42,858 bases of DNA from Planctomycetaceae bacterium. Lineage in GTDB: Bacteria > Planctomycetota > Planctomycetia > Planctomycetales > Planctomycetaceae. Under the pieces are notes generated by a model. That model was given only the letters and a program-made list of their open reading frames with translations. It ran no database searches and was not told the origin of the DNA. The position numbers were made by a program, and so were the translations under genes. The stretch spans positions 1-42,858 of the forward strand of contig JAKFUG010000049.1 of NCBI GenBank assembly GCA_021732785.1. Direction: 5' to 3'. How positions within the stretch are numbered: the first letter of the stretch is position 1; every line of letters begins with the position of its first letter. Shown one piece after another: positions 34,945 through 42,858 of the stretch.

Positions 34945-35025
34945 CGGGTGGCTGGGTTGGAGTCTTCGACAACCCAGATGACAGCGCTGCATCTGGGGCG
35001 GCGCGGACTTCGCCCCAGCCACCCG
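34945..35025. repeat. Inverted repeat, 12-bp perfect outer arms (family 9)
   Basis: CGGGTGGCTGGG (34945-34956) and CCCAGCCACCCG (35014-35025). The interior holds a further short stem, GGGGCG (34995-35000) against CGCCCC (35011-35016). Confidence 0.75.
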
Positions 35026-35086
35026 ATTGCTTAAAATGCCTCGGGACACTCATCACCGATATCACTCACTCAAGTGAAGAAAACGC

Positions 35087-35116
35087 ATGCCGTCGAAAGT
35101 ACAACGTCTTACGGGC
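35087..35116 (+). pseudogene. Remnant of a DoxX gene start
   Basis: ATG at 35087 reads MPSKVQRLTG, matching MQSKAQRITG of the intact DoxX gene at 35191. The leader also matches: TCACTCACTCAAGTGAAGAA at 35062-35081 against TCACCCACTCAAGAGCGGAA at 35165-35184. The similarity spans about 65 bp with the second ATG 104 bp further on. The reading stops being DoxX-like exactly where an inverted repeat begins at 35117. Either a duplicated gene was truncated by the element or the element copied part of the start region. Confidence 0.6.
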
Positions 35117-35155
35117 GGGTGGCCCAGACGCTGTACTCAGCGTCTGGGCCACCCA
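35117..35155. repeat. Inverted repeat family 10, copy 1 (single hairpin)
   Basis: GGGTGGCCCAGACGCTG pairs exactly with CAGCGTCTGGGCCACCC around TACT. The same words form the arms of the element at 36404-36527. Confidence 0.9.
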
Positions 35156-35190
35156 TCACCTTACATCACCCACTCAAGAGCGGAACACGC

Positions 35191-35577
35191 ATGCAGTCCA
35201 AAGCACAACGCATCACGGGCTGGGTTCTGACCGGGCTCGTCGGATTGTTTATGATCGGGGCCAGCGGGGTGCCGAAATTTTTCGATTTTCCCGGCAAAAA
35301 CGAGATGATGGAGAAGCTGGGAATCCCGTTGCCGCTGCTGCCCACACTCGCAGTCCTTGAGATCGCCGTGACGGTGATCTATCTCATCCCCCGTACCGCG
35401 TTTCTGGGGGCGATCCTCATGACGGGCTATCTCGGCGGGGCAGTCTTCACCCACCTGCGCGTGGGCGATCCGTGGTTTTTCCCGATCATCATCGGCGTCC
35501 TGGCATGGCTCGGATTGGCGCTGAGACAGCCGACGATCTTCGTCTTGGCAAAAGCCGGTGCTTCGGCCAGTCGTTGA
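35191..35577 (+). CDS. DoxX-family membrane protein
   Basis: 128 residues from ATG at 35191; the in-frame extension to 35074 runs through the remnant and the repeat. Four membrane segments are visible (about 9-27, 46-66, 68-90, 95-112), with the GASGVPKFFDFPGKNE region after the first helix, typical of DoxX-like proteins. The family is linked to thiosulfate or quinone metabolism in a few cases and is mostly of unknown role. A VOC-domain gene follows 36 nt later, so the two are likely co-transcribed. Confidence 0.8.
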   Translation: MQSKAQRITGWVLTGLVGLFMIGASGVPKFFDFPGKNEMMEKLGIPLPLLPTLAVLEIAVTVIYLIPRTAFLGAILMTGYLGGAVFTHLRVGDPWFFPIIIGVLAWLGLALRQPTIFVLAKAGASASR

Positions 35578-35613
35578 GAGCCCATTTGAAGCGTCAGACG
35601 CCAAGGAGAGATC

Positions 35614-36051
35614 ATGACGGTCAAGCGGATGGACAACGTCGGCATTGTGGTGGAAGACATCGCCGCCGCCATTGAGTTCTTCACGGAACTCGGTCTTGAA
35701 CTTGAGGGACGCGCCCCCATCGAAGGCGACTGGGCCGATGGCGTCACGGGCTTGCGCGGCATGCGCGTCGAGATTGCCATGCTGCGTACGCCGGACGGTC
35801 ATAGCCGGCTCGAGATATCCCGGTTCCTCGCACCGCCGGTGGTCGCCGATCACCGCAGCGCTCCGGTGAACGCTCTCGGTTACCTCCGCGTCATGTTCAC
35901 CGTGGAGGACATCGACGATACCCTCGCCCGGCTCGACAAACACGGCGCGAAGCTCGTCGGCGAAGTGGTCCAGTACGAAGATGTCTATCGGCTCTGCTAC
36001 ATCCGAGGCCCCGAAGGCATTCTCATCGGCCTCGCTCAAGAGCTCAGGTAG
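35614..36051 (+). CDS. VOC (glyoxalase/bleomycin resistance) family protein
   Basis: 145 residues from ATG at 35614 with AAGGAG at 35603-35608. The paired beta-alpha-beta-beta-beta modules are seen: MDNVGIVVEDIAAAIEFFTEL at the start and LRVMFTVEDIDDTLARLDKHGAKL in the second half, ending IRGPEGILIGLAQEL. Glu67 (SRLEIS) and Glu134 (GPEGI) are near positions that bind metal in the family, but the usual first histidine is an asparagine-flanked valine here. Function is unassigned; a lyase or dioxygenase-like role is possible. Confidence 0.8.
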   Translation: MTVKRMDNVGIVVEDIAAAIEFFTELGLELEGRAPIEGDWADGVTGLRGMRVEIAMLRTPDGHSRLEISRFLAPPVVADHRSAPVNALGYLRVMFTVEDIDDTLARLDKHGAKLVGEVVQYEDVYRLCYIRGPEGILIGLAQELR

Positions 36052-36225
36052 TAGACTTCCTGATGAGCACATGCGACAGTCATTAACCCGATTGGGGTGC
36101 GGACTTGCCAGCATTTCCGGCTTGAGTGCGGGTTGCCCAAAGCACTGGCGGTCCAGAGCGACCGCCAGTGGCACCTAATGCTCGTTGTGGTTTGCAGGCT
36201 GGCGGCTGGGCCACCATCTAAAGTC

Positions 36226-36349
36226 GCCATCACGCTCCGCGTGATGAGCGGATCAAGGTCCAGCGTGGTTCAAAGCCATCGTATTGGATAAAGGCATTGG
36301 TTCTGGACGCCGTTTGAAACGTGCCGCTCATCACGCGGAGCGTGATGGC
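36226..36349. repeat. Inverted repeat, perfect 26-bp arms (family 11)
   Basis: Arms at 36226-36251 and 36324-36349 are exact reverse complements. Each contains CATCACGCTCCGCGTGATG, a hairpin with a 3-nt loop, the same plan as family 1. Confidence 0.95.
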
Positions 36350-36403
36350 TACTTTGTCGTGCGTGCCGACGACCATCCATTGATGCTATCATTGTTTGAT
36401 CCC

Positions 36404-36527
36404 GGGTGGCCCAGACGCTGTACTCAGCGTCTGGGTTTACGAGAGGTTTGATAGACTCCCTCGGAACAGCGTGACGTATTCCTTCCTCTTGTAAACCCAG
36501 ACGCCCAAGGCGGCGTCTGGGCCACCC
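36404..36527. repeat. Inverted repeat family 10, copy 2
   Basis: Left half 36404-36440 and right half 36491-36527 are near reverse complements; outer words GGGTGGCCCAGACG and CGTCTGGGCCACCC, inner words GGGTTTAC and GTAAACCC. It ends 16 nt before the GTG of rlmN. Confidence 0.9.
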
Positions 36528-36543
36528 ATCGTCAGGTTCCATC

Positions 36544-37605
36544 GTGGCGGTTTCGATCTTTGATGCGACGCAAATGGAATCGCTGCGGCGAGCACGGCGG
36601 CTTGATCCGGAGACGATTCGTCGGCTGCGGCTGCACTTGCTCAAACGCTTTGTCGCGGATGAGGTCGCCTTGGGGGCATTCCCCGCCGCGGACCAGATTG
36701 AGATTCATTCGTTGCAGGTCACACAGCGATGTGATTCGGCGATCGATGGGGCGACGAAACTGCTGCTGCGGACGGCGGACGGGTTGCCGCTCGAAACGGT
36801 GATTCTGCGGCCGTCCACCGGGCGCGCGACGGTGTGTGTATCGAGCCAGGTCGGTTGTGCGGCGGCATGCGAGTTCTGTGCGACCGGGCGGATGGGGATC
36901 GCGCGGAGTCTTTCCGCGGCGCAGATTCTCGATCAGGTGTTGTACGCCGGGCAGATTCTGGCGACCGAAGACCGTCGGTTACGGAACGTGGTCTTCATGG
37001 GGATGGGCGAACCTTTCCACAACGAAGATGCCGTGTTCGAGACGATCGCCCAGCTTACCGATCCCGCATGGTTCGGACTTTCGCCCGGCAAGATTCTGGT
37101 CTCGACGGTCGGGATTCCGGAAGGCATGCGGCGGCTCGCGGAACAATTTCCAAAAGTCCGGCAAGCGCTCAGCCTGCACAGTGTCCGCACGGATGTGCGC
37201 GAACGGCTGATTCCACTGGCGAAGAAGTTTCCGCTTGATGAATTGCACCGCGCGATCACCGACGTCAATCGGCAGACCGGCGCGGAGGTGATGATCGAGT
37301 ATCTCCTGCTCGCGGAGATCAACGATTCAATGACCGATGCGGCGGAGTTGATCGTGTGGCTGGGTGGGCTCGATGTGCATGTGAATTTGATCCCCTATAA
37401 CACGGTGGAAGAGGCACCGGAGTTGGAGGCCAGTCCGCCTGCAAAGCGGCAAGCGTTTGCGCGGAGACTCAAGGATGCAGGCATTAAGACGACAATGCGG
37501 TATTCGCTGGGGAACGACATTGCCGCGGCATGCGGGCAGTTGGTGCGGCGGGAGGCGCGGGGACGTTTGCCGGTGCAATTGATTGCAGAAGAGACCCAGC
37601 CATAA
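36544..37605 (+). CDS. rlmN: RlmN-family radical SAM 23S rRNA/tRNA adenine methyltransferase
   Basis: 353 residues from GTG at 36544. The radical SAM cluster CxxxCxxC is at C105, C109 and C112. C98, seven residues before it in CVSSQVGC, and C330 in DIAAACGQL match the two mechanistic cysteines of E. coli RlmN (118 and 355). GMGEP at 153-157 is the SAM-binding region and NLIPYN at 281-286 is conserved. The enzyme makes 2-methyladenosine in 23S rRNA and some tRNAs. The N-terminal region is shorter and more divergent than in E. coli RlmN, so a related Cfr-like specificity cannot be excluded. Confidence 0.85.
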   Translation: MAVSIFDATQMESLRRARRLDPETIRRLRLHLLKRFVADEVALGAFPAADQIEIHSLQVTQRCDSAIDGATKLLLRTADGLPLETVILRPSTGRATVCVSSQVGCAAACEFCATGRMGIARSLSAAQILDQVLYAGQILATEDRRLRNVVFMGMGEPFHNEDAVFETIAQLTDPAWFGLSPGKILVSTVGIPEGMRRLAEQFPKVRQALSLHSVRTDVRERLIPLAKKFPLDELHRAITDVNRQTGAEVMIEYLLLAEINDSMTDAAELIVWLGGLDVHVNLIPYNTVEEAPELEASPPAKRQAFARRLKDAGIKTTMRYSLGNDIAAACGQLVRREARGRLPVQLIAEETQP

Positions 37606-37616
37606 GAATGGCTGGG
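37595..37616. terminator. Possible bidirectional terminator at the rlmN stop
   Basis: CCCAGCCAT (37595-37603) pairs with ATGGCTGGG (37608-37616) around AAGA and encloses the rlmN stop codon. Both flanks are only pyrimidine-rich rather than a U-run. It lies between convergent genes. Confidence 0.5.
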
Positions 37617-37632
37617 CTTCTGGGGAGAGAAA

Positions 37633-38424
37633 TTATTTGGACGTGATGGCGTCGGCGGGGTTCCATTCGAGGTTGTCGTCGCTGCCGGAGCCGGGCTTTT
37701 CGAGGAACGGTAAACCCAACTCGGTGAGCAAATCTTTCACGTCATCCAGCGGGGGTTTGCTGTAGCGAGCGGGCAGTTTTTTGGCAAGGAACTCCGCGTG
37801 CTCGCGCACCAGCCGCGTGTTCTCCGGAGGGACCCGCCGCAGACGCTCCAGCCGATCGATCCGATGCAGGCAGATGGCGTCCCGCAGGACCTGATGCCGG
37901 GCGTCCGGGGCCATGGCGGAGTAGAGCCGCCGATCGCGTTGCAGGACGACGGCGTCTTCGTGGGCACTCCGTTCGGAATCTTCGAAGTCGTAGTCCTCGG
38001 CAAGTTGGGCCCGCGACATCGCGGCAATCACCGTGAGGGTCAAGCCGACGAACTGCTCGTGGGACATCTGTTCGTCTTGCAGCAGCTTCTTTAACGCCTT
38101 CGATTGCTCGAATTTCTTCAGCACGACGTCGAGATTCCACGCCTCGGATAACGTTTTCTGTTCTTCGAGAACCAGCTCATTCACCGGTAGCGACCGGGTT
38201 TCCACCCAGTTGGGCAACGGCGGATAAATGACCGGCATTTCGAGCAGCTTCGGCGCGGGCAACGCTTCGACAATCCGTTGAAACGCGGCCCACTCGACCG
38301 GTTGAATCACCTGGTCGAGTTGTCGCGTTTCGGTAAACGGGGACGGTTCTTCCGCGCAGCCGCCGAGCAGCAGACATGCTGCGATCGACAAAGTCAGCGG
38401 AATCCCGCGTGTCCACGCCCTCAC
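37633..38424 (-). CDS. Hypothetical lipoprotein
   Basis: 263 residues from GTG at 38424, with AGGGAG about 10 nt upstream. The N-terminus is a lipoprotein signal (LTLSIAACLLLGGC) with Cys23 as the lipidated residue. The rest is largely helical and charged, with a Pro-rich segment (MPVIYPPLPNW) near 63-73. No family recognised. It lies downstream of a GT-C-like membrane protein in the same direction. Confidence 0.75.
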   Translation of the reverse strand: MRAWTRGIPLTLSIAACLLLGGCAEEPSPFTETRQLDQVIQPVEWAAFQRIVEALPAPKLLEMPVIYPPLPNWVETRSLPVNELVLEEQKTLSEAWNLDVVLKKFEQSKALKKLLQDEQMSHEQFVGLTLTVIAAMSRAQLAEDYDFEDSERSAHEDAVVLQRDRRLYSAMAPDARHQVLRDAICLHRIDRLERLRRVPPENTRLVREHAEFLAKKLPARYSKPPLDDVKDLLTELGLPFLEKPGSGSDDNLEWNPADAITSK

Positions 38425-38461
38425 AACGTTGATCTCCCTGTGGATCTCGTCGATCCAGAGA

Positions 38462-38483
38462 CCCAGGGATCGGAATCCCTGGG
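38462..38483 (-). terminator. Possible terminator between the two minus-strand genes
   Basis: CCCAGGGAT (38462-38470) pairs exactly with ATCCCTGGG (38475-38483) around CGGA. The tail on the minus strand is only TCTCT, so termination may be partial. It lies about 80 nt after the GT-C-like gene. Confidence 0.4.
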
Positions 38484-38564
38484 CTTCCTTGGGTTATCGA
38501 ACAACCCTGTTGCGCGGATTCAATCTGGATGCGCACGCTGTTGCATCGACTGCGATCGGTGCGG

Positions 38565-40112
38565 TCAACCGAGATGGAAACCCGCCACGCGGTGGACCGT
38601 CAGGAGGCACACCGCCAGTTGCAAAGCCAGCCAGATCCAACGCCAGCGGGGTGACGCCGCACGATCGATAGCGTGGGCGGCGACCCAGACCGCACCGGGC
38701 ATGAGCAAGACCCACAACCGGGCAGCCTCCCCGGCGTTCTTGCCGGAGAGCCACAGCAGTCCCCACACGAGGGTGGCGACAGCGGTCAGCCAATCGGCGG
38801 TCGTCCATTCACGGAACCGCAAACAGCGCGGCAATCCCCACAGGGCGGCAATGGCGACGGGCACGCCGACCGCGACGCCGAGTTCCAGCGGATTCACCAG
38901 CAGCCATTTCCAATAGGTCCGCGTGAACTGTCCGTAAAAGCCGGCGTGGTTGTGATAGTTCCATCCCCACACCGTCAGCATGTTGATGCCGCACGCGAGG
39001 CGCAACAACATGATGGGAATCGCTAACCCGAGCGTCACCCCGACCACTGTCGGCAACAGTTCGATCACGCCTTGTTTCCCACCGGCGCGACGGACCGACA
39101 GCACGAGCACGCCGAGGGCCCCGAAAACCATGATGGGCAAAAACGCGAGACTGCCGAACAATCCGAGGAACAACACGGCCCCGGCGATGCCGCCTCGCCA
39201 CGCGGAACGATGCCGATATGATCCCGCCAGAGCGACCAAAGCCCCGCAGGCGATCACGGGAAAAACGGCATCGGACTTCGGCAGGAAAATCGCGACCGCA
39301 GGGACAGCAGGCCACACCGCGGCTCCGATCCATGCGGCCGATCGATCGAGCGTGACCCGCAACAATGCGAACAACGGCCACACGGTTGCCGCCGCGGCCA
39401 CGAGCGTGAGTAACGTTGCCAGCCAGAGCACGGCACGATCGGCGGGCAGCAACGGATGCGGCGAACGGGCCGCGTTTTCGGCGATCACATCGAGCGCATC
39501 ATGCACCGATTCCGGTTCGCACGACTGAAGGATTTTGATCAAGCCGGGCTGCTGTTCGACGATGGCGATCAACGCCTGAAAAACGAGAATCAAACCGGGC
39601 GGATGCGTCCCTTCATGAAGCACATTGCCGCGCTGCATCAACGCTTCATAACCCCGCAGTAATTCGCCGGCTTGGGGTGATTCATACCGCGCTTGCGTGA
39701 AGTAGCCCGAAGAACCGGGGTAGTACAGCACGAACGGGGCTTTGCCGAGTTGGCCTTCCGTCGGCGCGGTGTCCTGCACCGTCCACAGCCAGCAGAACCC
39801 CGCGATGCCCAGCCCCGCTAACCACGCGGCGACTTCCACCGGCGATGTCGTCGACTGCGACAACCGGCGATCACCACACCACACGAACAGCAAATACACC
39901 GCGGCGGCACAACATGCCAGCACGAGATTCGGGACCGATTGCGCATCGGCGGGCAGCCGTCCCCACAGCCATTCCGTCGGTACGCCCAGCGGAACGGCAG
40001 TCCCCCACAACAACCCCACGACCCCCACCGACAGCACGCCTGTCACGAGGGGGAAAAAAAACATCGATCGTCTCGTCAGGCGATCTTCATCTGTGTGGAC
40101 AGTTGGTTTCAC
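38565..40112 (-). CDS. GT-C-like polytopic membrane glycosyltransferase
   Basis: 515 residues from GTG at 40112; ATG at 40064 (MFFFPLVTG) gives 499. Open frame continues upstream to 40334 but those 74 codons look non-coding. About eleven hydrophobic segments are present. EGTHPPGLIL at about 167-176 (GTG numbering) resembles the H-P-P signature of GT-C transferases such as the mannosyltransferase and ArnT types, which use lipid-linked sugars at the outer face of the membrane. The acceptor is unknown. Helices with Trp-rich ends (WGWNYHNHAGFYG) also fit the class. Confidence 0.7.
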   Translation of the reverse strand: MKPTVHTDEDRLTRRSMFFFPLVTGVLSVGVVGLLWGTAVPLGVPTEWLWGRLPADAQSVPNLVLACCAAAVYLLFVWCGDRRLSQSTTSPVEVAAWLAGLGIAGFCWLWTVQDTAPTEGQLGKAPFVLYYPGSSGYFTQARYESPQAGELLRGYEALMQRGNVLHEGTHPPGLILVFQALIAIVEQQPGLIKILQSCEPESVHDALDVIAENAARSPHPLLPADRAVLWLATLLTLVAAAATVWPLFALLRVTLDRSAAWIGAAVWPAVPAVAIFLPKSDAVFPVIACGALVALAGSYRHRSAWRGGIAGAVLFLGLFGSLAFLPIMVFGALGVLVLSVRRAGGKQGVIELLPTVVGVTLGLAIPIMLLRLACGINMLTVWGWNYHNHAGFYGQFTRTYWKWLLVNPLELGVAVGVPVAIAALWGLPRCLRFREWTTADWLTAVATLVWGLLWLSGKNAGEAARLWVLLMPGAVWVAAHAIDRAASPRWRWIWLALQLAVCLLTVHRVAGFHLG

Positions 40113-40420
40113 AAGCGCATCACATCGAAAGCCGGATCGGAAGAATTCGTGAGGATAAAGTGCCCGGCCGGAAATGAAAAATGCAACGCACAAAATGGCA
40201 CGCCGAACCGTGCACACGGTCCCCTCTATGGTTCGCGTCAACCCATCCTCATTGATGGATTGATGGGACGTGACCGTTTGTGAAGATCGCCTCCGGATCG
40301 AGGATTGACTTATTGCGTCGTCGTTCCTCATCATCGTGGAAGAGCAACGCTGCTCTCTCCTGGCCGGGTGGGACTGTAATGGAACGATCCCCGGACGTTT
40401 TTGATCAAGGATGCCTGACC
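40113..40420. other. Divergent gene-free stretch
   Basis: 308 bp between the GT-C-like gene and the hydrolase gene. The first part is open in the GT-C frame but without coding character. TTGACT at 40305-40310 is a possible -35 for the hydrolase, without a good -10. Confidence 0.4.
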
Positions 40421-42858
40421 ATGCAGACGATCGTGCGCCGATTCGTCGCTTTGTCCGCGGTGCTGTTTGCCGGATTCGTGTTCACGTCCACCGGCCTGGC
40501 CCAGCAGTTCGTGCAAAAGACGTATCAGGATGCCCAGGGCGTCCACAAATACGCGGTCTTTGTCCCGGCCCGTTATCAACCGGGACGACCCACCCCCACG
40601 GTTCTGTTCCTGCACGGCGCGGGCGAACGCGGGACCGACGGCGTGAAGCCAACGCTGGTGGGCATCGGTCCGTATTTGAAAGCGAAAGGATCATCGATTC
40701 CGTATCTTGTAGTCTTCCCGCAAGCCGAAGAGACGCAGGGCCGCGCGCTCACGCCGTGGTTATCCGGCGAACCCGATGCCGAGCGGGCGCTCCAAATTCT
40801 CGATGACGTCGCGAAGCAATACACCATCGACAAACAGCGGGTCACGCTCGCCGGTTGGTCGATGGGGGGCTATGGAGCGTGGAGTCTTGCCGCGGCCTCT
40901 CCCGAACGATGGGCCGGGGTCGCGATCCTCTCCGGCGGTGGCGATCCCGCGATTGCCCCCAAGGTGAAGTCGCTGCCGCTGTGGGTCTTCCACGGTTATC
41001 GCGATCATCTCGTGCCAGTGAAAGAGGCACAGAAGATGGTTGCCGCGGTGAAAGAGGCCGGGGGCGATGTCGTCTACGATGAACTCCCGGATGCGGGACA
41101 CGACGTGTTCGCCGAAACGTTCGGCAACGAAGCGTTGCTGAACTGGCTCGCCGATCCGCGGAAACTCCCGCGGAAACTTTCCACAGCACCGTCGATCAAA
41201 GTTGTCGCGGCACCGTTTGTTCCTGCCGTACGGATTCCGCAAGCCGTGGGGATCCGTCTGGGAAATACCGCGCTCGATGCCCTGTCGTACGCGGCACCCA
41301 GTTACGTCCCGGCGAATCTGCTCACCGGCCGCATCAACGATATGTTCGATTCCACCACGGCACAGGGACGGTCTTTTTCCGTGCGGTTTTCGGGGATTTC
41401 GTACTCCGGGCAACTCGGCCGCGTGGAACTCAAAGCCACCGGCAAAGACCGCGTGCATCTGGCGCTGGGTTTGCAAAACGTGTTCATCACCGTCGGCGGG
41501 ACATCGGTCTCCGGAGCCCGCCATTCTGCTCAAGCAGGGCCGGTCACCATCGGTATCGGTCAGACACGCCCGGTCTATCTCGGCATGGACGCCACGCCGT
41601 ATGTTGAGAACGGAAAACTGCGGCTGCGGATGATCCAGGCGAACTTCTCCATCACGCCGGATAACTACAGCGTGAGCGCCCCGGCGGGCGTTTCCGTGCG
41701 CGGCATCGGCATGCGGGAAGACGTCGTATCCAACGGGATTGTCAGCGGTCTCTATGGGGCCCGGCCGCGTGTCGAAAACGAAATCCGCAACATTGCCCCG
41801 ACCATCCTGCGGCAACTCGAAGATCATCTCGTGGCAAGCGATATCGGCCCGATTGTCGCCGGGCTGTGGCCGTTCCCCGTTTATCAGCCGCGCTTGCGCA
41901 CGTACTTCGAGCAAGTCGCCACCGACGAGAGTGGTGTCTCGGTGGTGATGGGGGTGGAAGCCGCCGCGGTGGACCCCGCCACTCCCGCCAAGCCGATGGT
42001 CACGGCCCCCGCTGCCGGGGTGAAACTCGAACATCTGCAAGCCGGCGGGGCTTCGCTCGGTGTCGCCCTTGCTCCGCAGTTGCTGGGACCGATCACGCAG
42101 TCGCTGATTGACGCCCACCTCGCCGAGTTGGATGTGCTCGATCTGCCCGAAAAATCGTTCGCGCGGTTTGCCGATCGCCAATTTCTGGAAGGCCTGATTC
42201 CTGATTTGAAGCGGCTGCCGGACGGTACCGAGATCCGCAGCCGCGTGGTTCTCACAGCCCCGTTGCAGGTCGAACAACCGGAAGACAACGTCAAGAAGGA
42301 CACGACGGCGGTTCCGTTGCGCTTCAAGTTACCGCATGTCGTGATGCAGATGTCGACCAAGGCCCCGAATGCCAAAAAGTGGGAACCCTATGCACAGTTC
42401 GATATCGAGATTGAGGAACTGGTGACGGTGGCGTTGCGGAAGGTCTCGCACGAACGCCGGGCGCTGGAGATGCAGTGGCAGGAAGGCCGCTCGATCACCG
42501 CGAAAGGCGAGTTCGCACCGGGCGTGATGGCCGCCGATACGACCATCAAGAACGACGATTTCGTGGCCGCGTTCAAAGAAAACTGGCAGGCGTGGACCGG
42601 CAGCGGCCCGGCAGCCACCGCGGCGATTCCCGACGTCGAGTTCTCCACCACCAAGCTGCGGATGCAACAACTCTCCGGCCCCGCACCGGTCCTTACGGGC
42701 GTGTTCGAAATCCCCGGCACACGCATCACGAACTTCAGCGATGCCCCTCTGGTCTACGAAATCCGCGGCCCTTACACCACGTGGGGCGGACCATACACCC
42801 TCGAACCGGGCAAGACCCACGAATACGACTTCCCGCACCCGCTGACCTACCGTCAATC
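40421..42858 (+). CDS. Secreted alpha/beta-hydrolase with long C-terminal region, 3' end outside window
   Basis: ATG at 40421 with AAGGA about 8 nt upstream; the frame is open to the right edge (812 codons). Signal peptide at 1-28 (FVALSAVLFAGFVFTSTGLA). The hydrolase part has HGAGER (65-70, oxyanion region), GWSMGGYGAW (145-154, nucleophile Ser147), Asp195 in HGYRDHLVP and His227 in DAGHDVF, as in PHB-depolymerase/prolyl-oligopeptidase-like esterases. From about 260 a long region follows that I do not recognise; it includes a beta-rich part and ends in mid-domain. Substrate unknown. Confidence 0.8.
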   Translation, partial: MQTIVRRFVALSAVLFAGFVFTSTGLAQQFVQKTYQDAQGVHKYAVFVPARYQPGRPTPTVLFLHGAGERGTDGVKPTLVGIGPYLKAKGSSIPYLVVFPQAEETQGRALTPWLSGEPDAERALQILDDVAKQYTIDKQRVTLAGWSMGGYGAWSLAAASPERWAGVAILSGGGDPAIAPKVKSLPLWVFHGYRDHLVPVKEAQKMVAAVKEAGGDVVYDELPDAGHDVFAETFGNEALLNWLADPRKLPRKLSTAPSIKVVAAPFVPAVRIPQAVGIRLGNTALDALSYAAPSYVPANLLTGRINDMFDSTTAQGRSFSVRFSGISYSGQLGRVELKATGKDRVHLALGLQNVFITVGGTSVSGARHSAQAGPVTIGIGQTRPVYLGMDATPYVENGKLRLRMIQANFSITPDNYSVSAPAGVSVRGIGMREDVVSNGIVSGLYGARPRVENEIRNIAPTILRQLEDHLVASDIGPIVAGLWPFPVYQPRLRTYFEQVATDESGVSVVMGVEAAAVDPATPAKPMVTAPAAGVKLEHLQAGGASLGVALAPQLLGPITQSLIDAHLAELDVLDLPEKSFARFADRQFLEGLIPDLKRLPDGTEIRSRVVLTAPLQVEQPEDNVKKDTTAVPLRFKLPHVVMQMSTKAPNAKKWEPYAQFDIEIEELVTVALRKVSHERRALEMQWQEGRSITAKGEFAPGVMAADTTIKNDDFVAAFKENWQAWTGSGPAATAAIPDVEFSTTKLRMQQLSGPAPVLTGVFEIPGTRITNFSDAPLVYEIRGPYTTWGGPYTLEPGKTHEYDFPHPLTYRQ

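Larger units (their letters stand above)
34822..35038. repeat. 11-bp direct repeats flanking a repeat cluster
   Basis: TGCTTAAAATG occurs at 34822-34832 and 35028-35038, exactly repeated, bracketing the two inverted repeats at 34850-34937 and 34945-35025. It looks like a target duplication. The gene-free stretch 34756-35190 otherwise holds only the DoxX remnant and further repeats. Confidence 0.65.
36052..36543. other. Gene-free stretch of repeats before rlmN
   Basis: 492 bp with no gene I believe. It holds a hairpin CACTGGCGGTC/GACCGCCAGTG (36143-36170), a family 11 element (36226-36349) and a family 10 element (36404-36527). The remaining sequence is unremarkable. Confidence 0.7.

Noticed and set aside
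40760-42277. Long minus-strand open frame inside the secreted hydrolase gene
   Set aside because: The plus-strand frame has catalytic motifs and runs unbroken to the window end.
1-42858. tRNA or rRNA genes, integrases, transposases and attachment sites
   Set aside because: Looked for by eye on both strands; no T-loop-type motif in a cloverleaf context, rRNA segment or recombinase domain was found.

Overview
The window looks like a chromosomal segment of a planctomycete (phylum Planctomycetota); I would not name a genus. The evidence is family content: two proteins of the planctomycete DUF1549/DUF1553 type with CxxCH motifs, a twin-arginine DUF1501 protein, an ECF sigma factor of the type common in this phylum, a DUF6807 (PmoA-like) protein, a membrane-anchored LRR-like pair, a two-GAF HlyD protein opposite a large TolC-like protein, and a Rho with a Pro/acidic N-terminal extension. 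Base composition is GC-rich, so many long open frames antisense to real genes are spurious. No tRNA, rRNA, CRISPR array, insertion sequence or phage gene was seen.

Layout. 1-3574 (minus): a NagB-like sugar-phosphate isomerase/deaminase homologue, a small hypothetical protein and two overlapping LRR-like membrane paralogues, the last cut by the window edge. 4023-6161 (plus): a polytopic membrane protein and a CitG/MdcB-like protein. 6361-7170 (minus): an SDR dehydrogenase. 7560-13603 (plus): DUF1549/DUF1553 protein, DUF1501 protein, terminator, ECF sigma factor, then a second DUF1549/DUF1553 protein carrying an anti-sigma-like N-terminus and a membrane anchor. 13767-15230 (plus): a CopZ-N-like cysteine protein and a DUF6807 protein. 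15248-18068 (minus): csrA, a small hypothetical, and the GAF-HlyD protein, divergent from a TolC-like protein (18288-20327). 20394-24897: a GspF-like orphan membrane protein, an SGNH hydrolase, a one-domain EamA protein, a large secreted protein, and a small Cys-rich membrane protein with a membrane-protein partner. 25220-29512 (plus): serA, then two tandem membrane-anchored WD40-like proteins behind a near-consensus promoter with a 19-bp tandem repeat. 29473-30396 (minus): a secreted GH43/GH130-like propeller. 30643-34755 (plus): coaE, rho with a long C-rich leader, and a membrane protein with four OB-like repeats. 35087-37605 (plus): a DoxX gene start remnant, DoxX, VOC and RlmN. 37633-40112 (minus): a lipoprotein and a GT-C-like membrane protein. 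40421-42858 (plus): a secreted alpha/beta hydrolase cut by the right edge.

The most noticeable non-genic structure is a set of at least a dozen intergenic inverted repeats with one architecture: two opposed arms, most of them hairpins themselves, separated by up to about 100 bp. At least nine sequence families share this plan and two recur (three copies and two copies). Several sit within about 20 nt of a start codon, one supplies a stop codon, and one ends a decayed DoxX gene start. They resemble REP/BIME elements.

The most interesting coding system is the sigma factor at 10910-11467 with its neighbour at 11480-13603, in which an anti-sigma-like cytoplasmic segment, one membrane helix and a c-type-cytochrome-like DUF1549/DUF1553 body are one polypeptide. 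A close paralogue of that body lies 2.2 kb upstream in its own operon. This suggests, without proving, a one-protein redox or ligand sensor controlling an ECF regulon.
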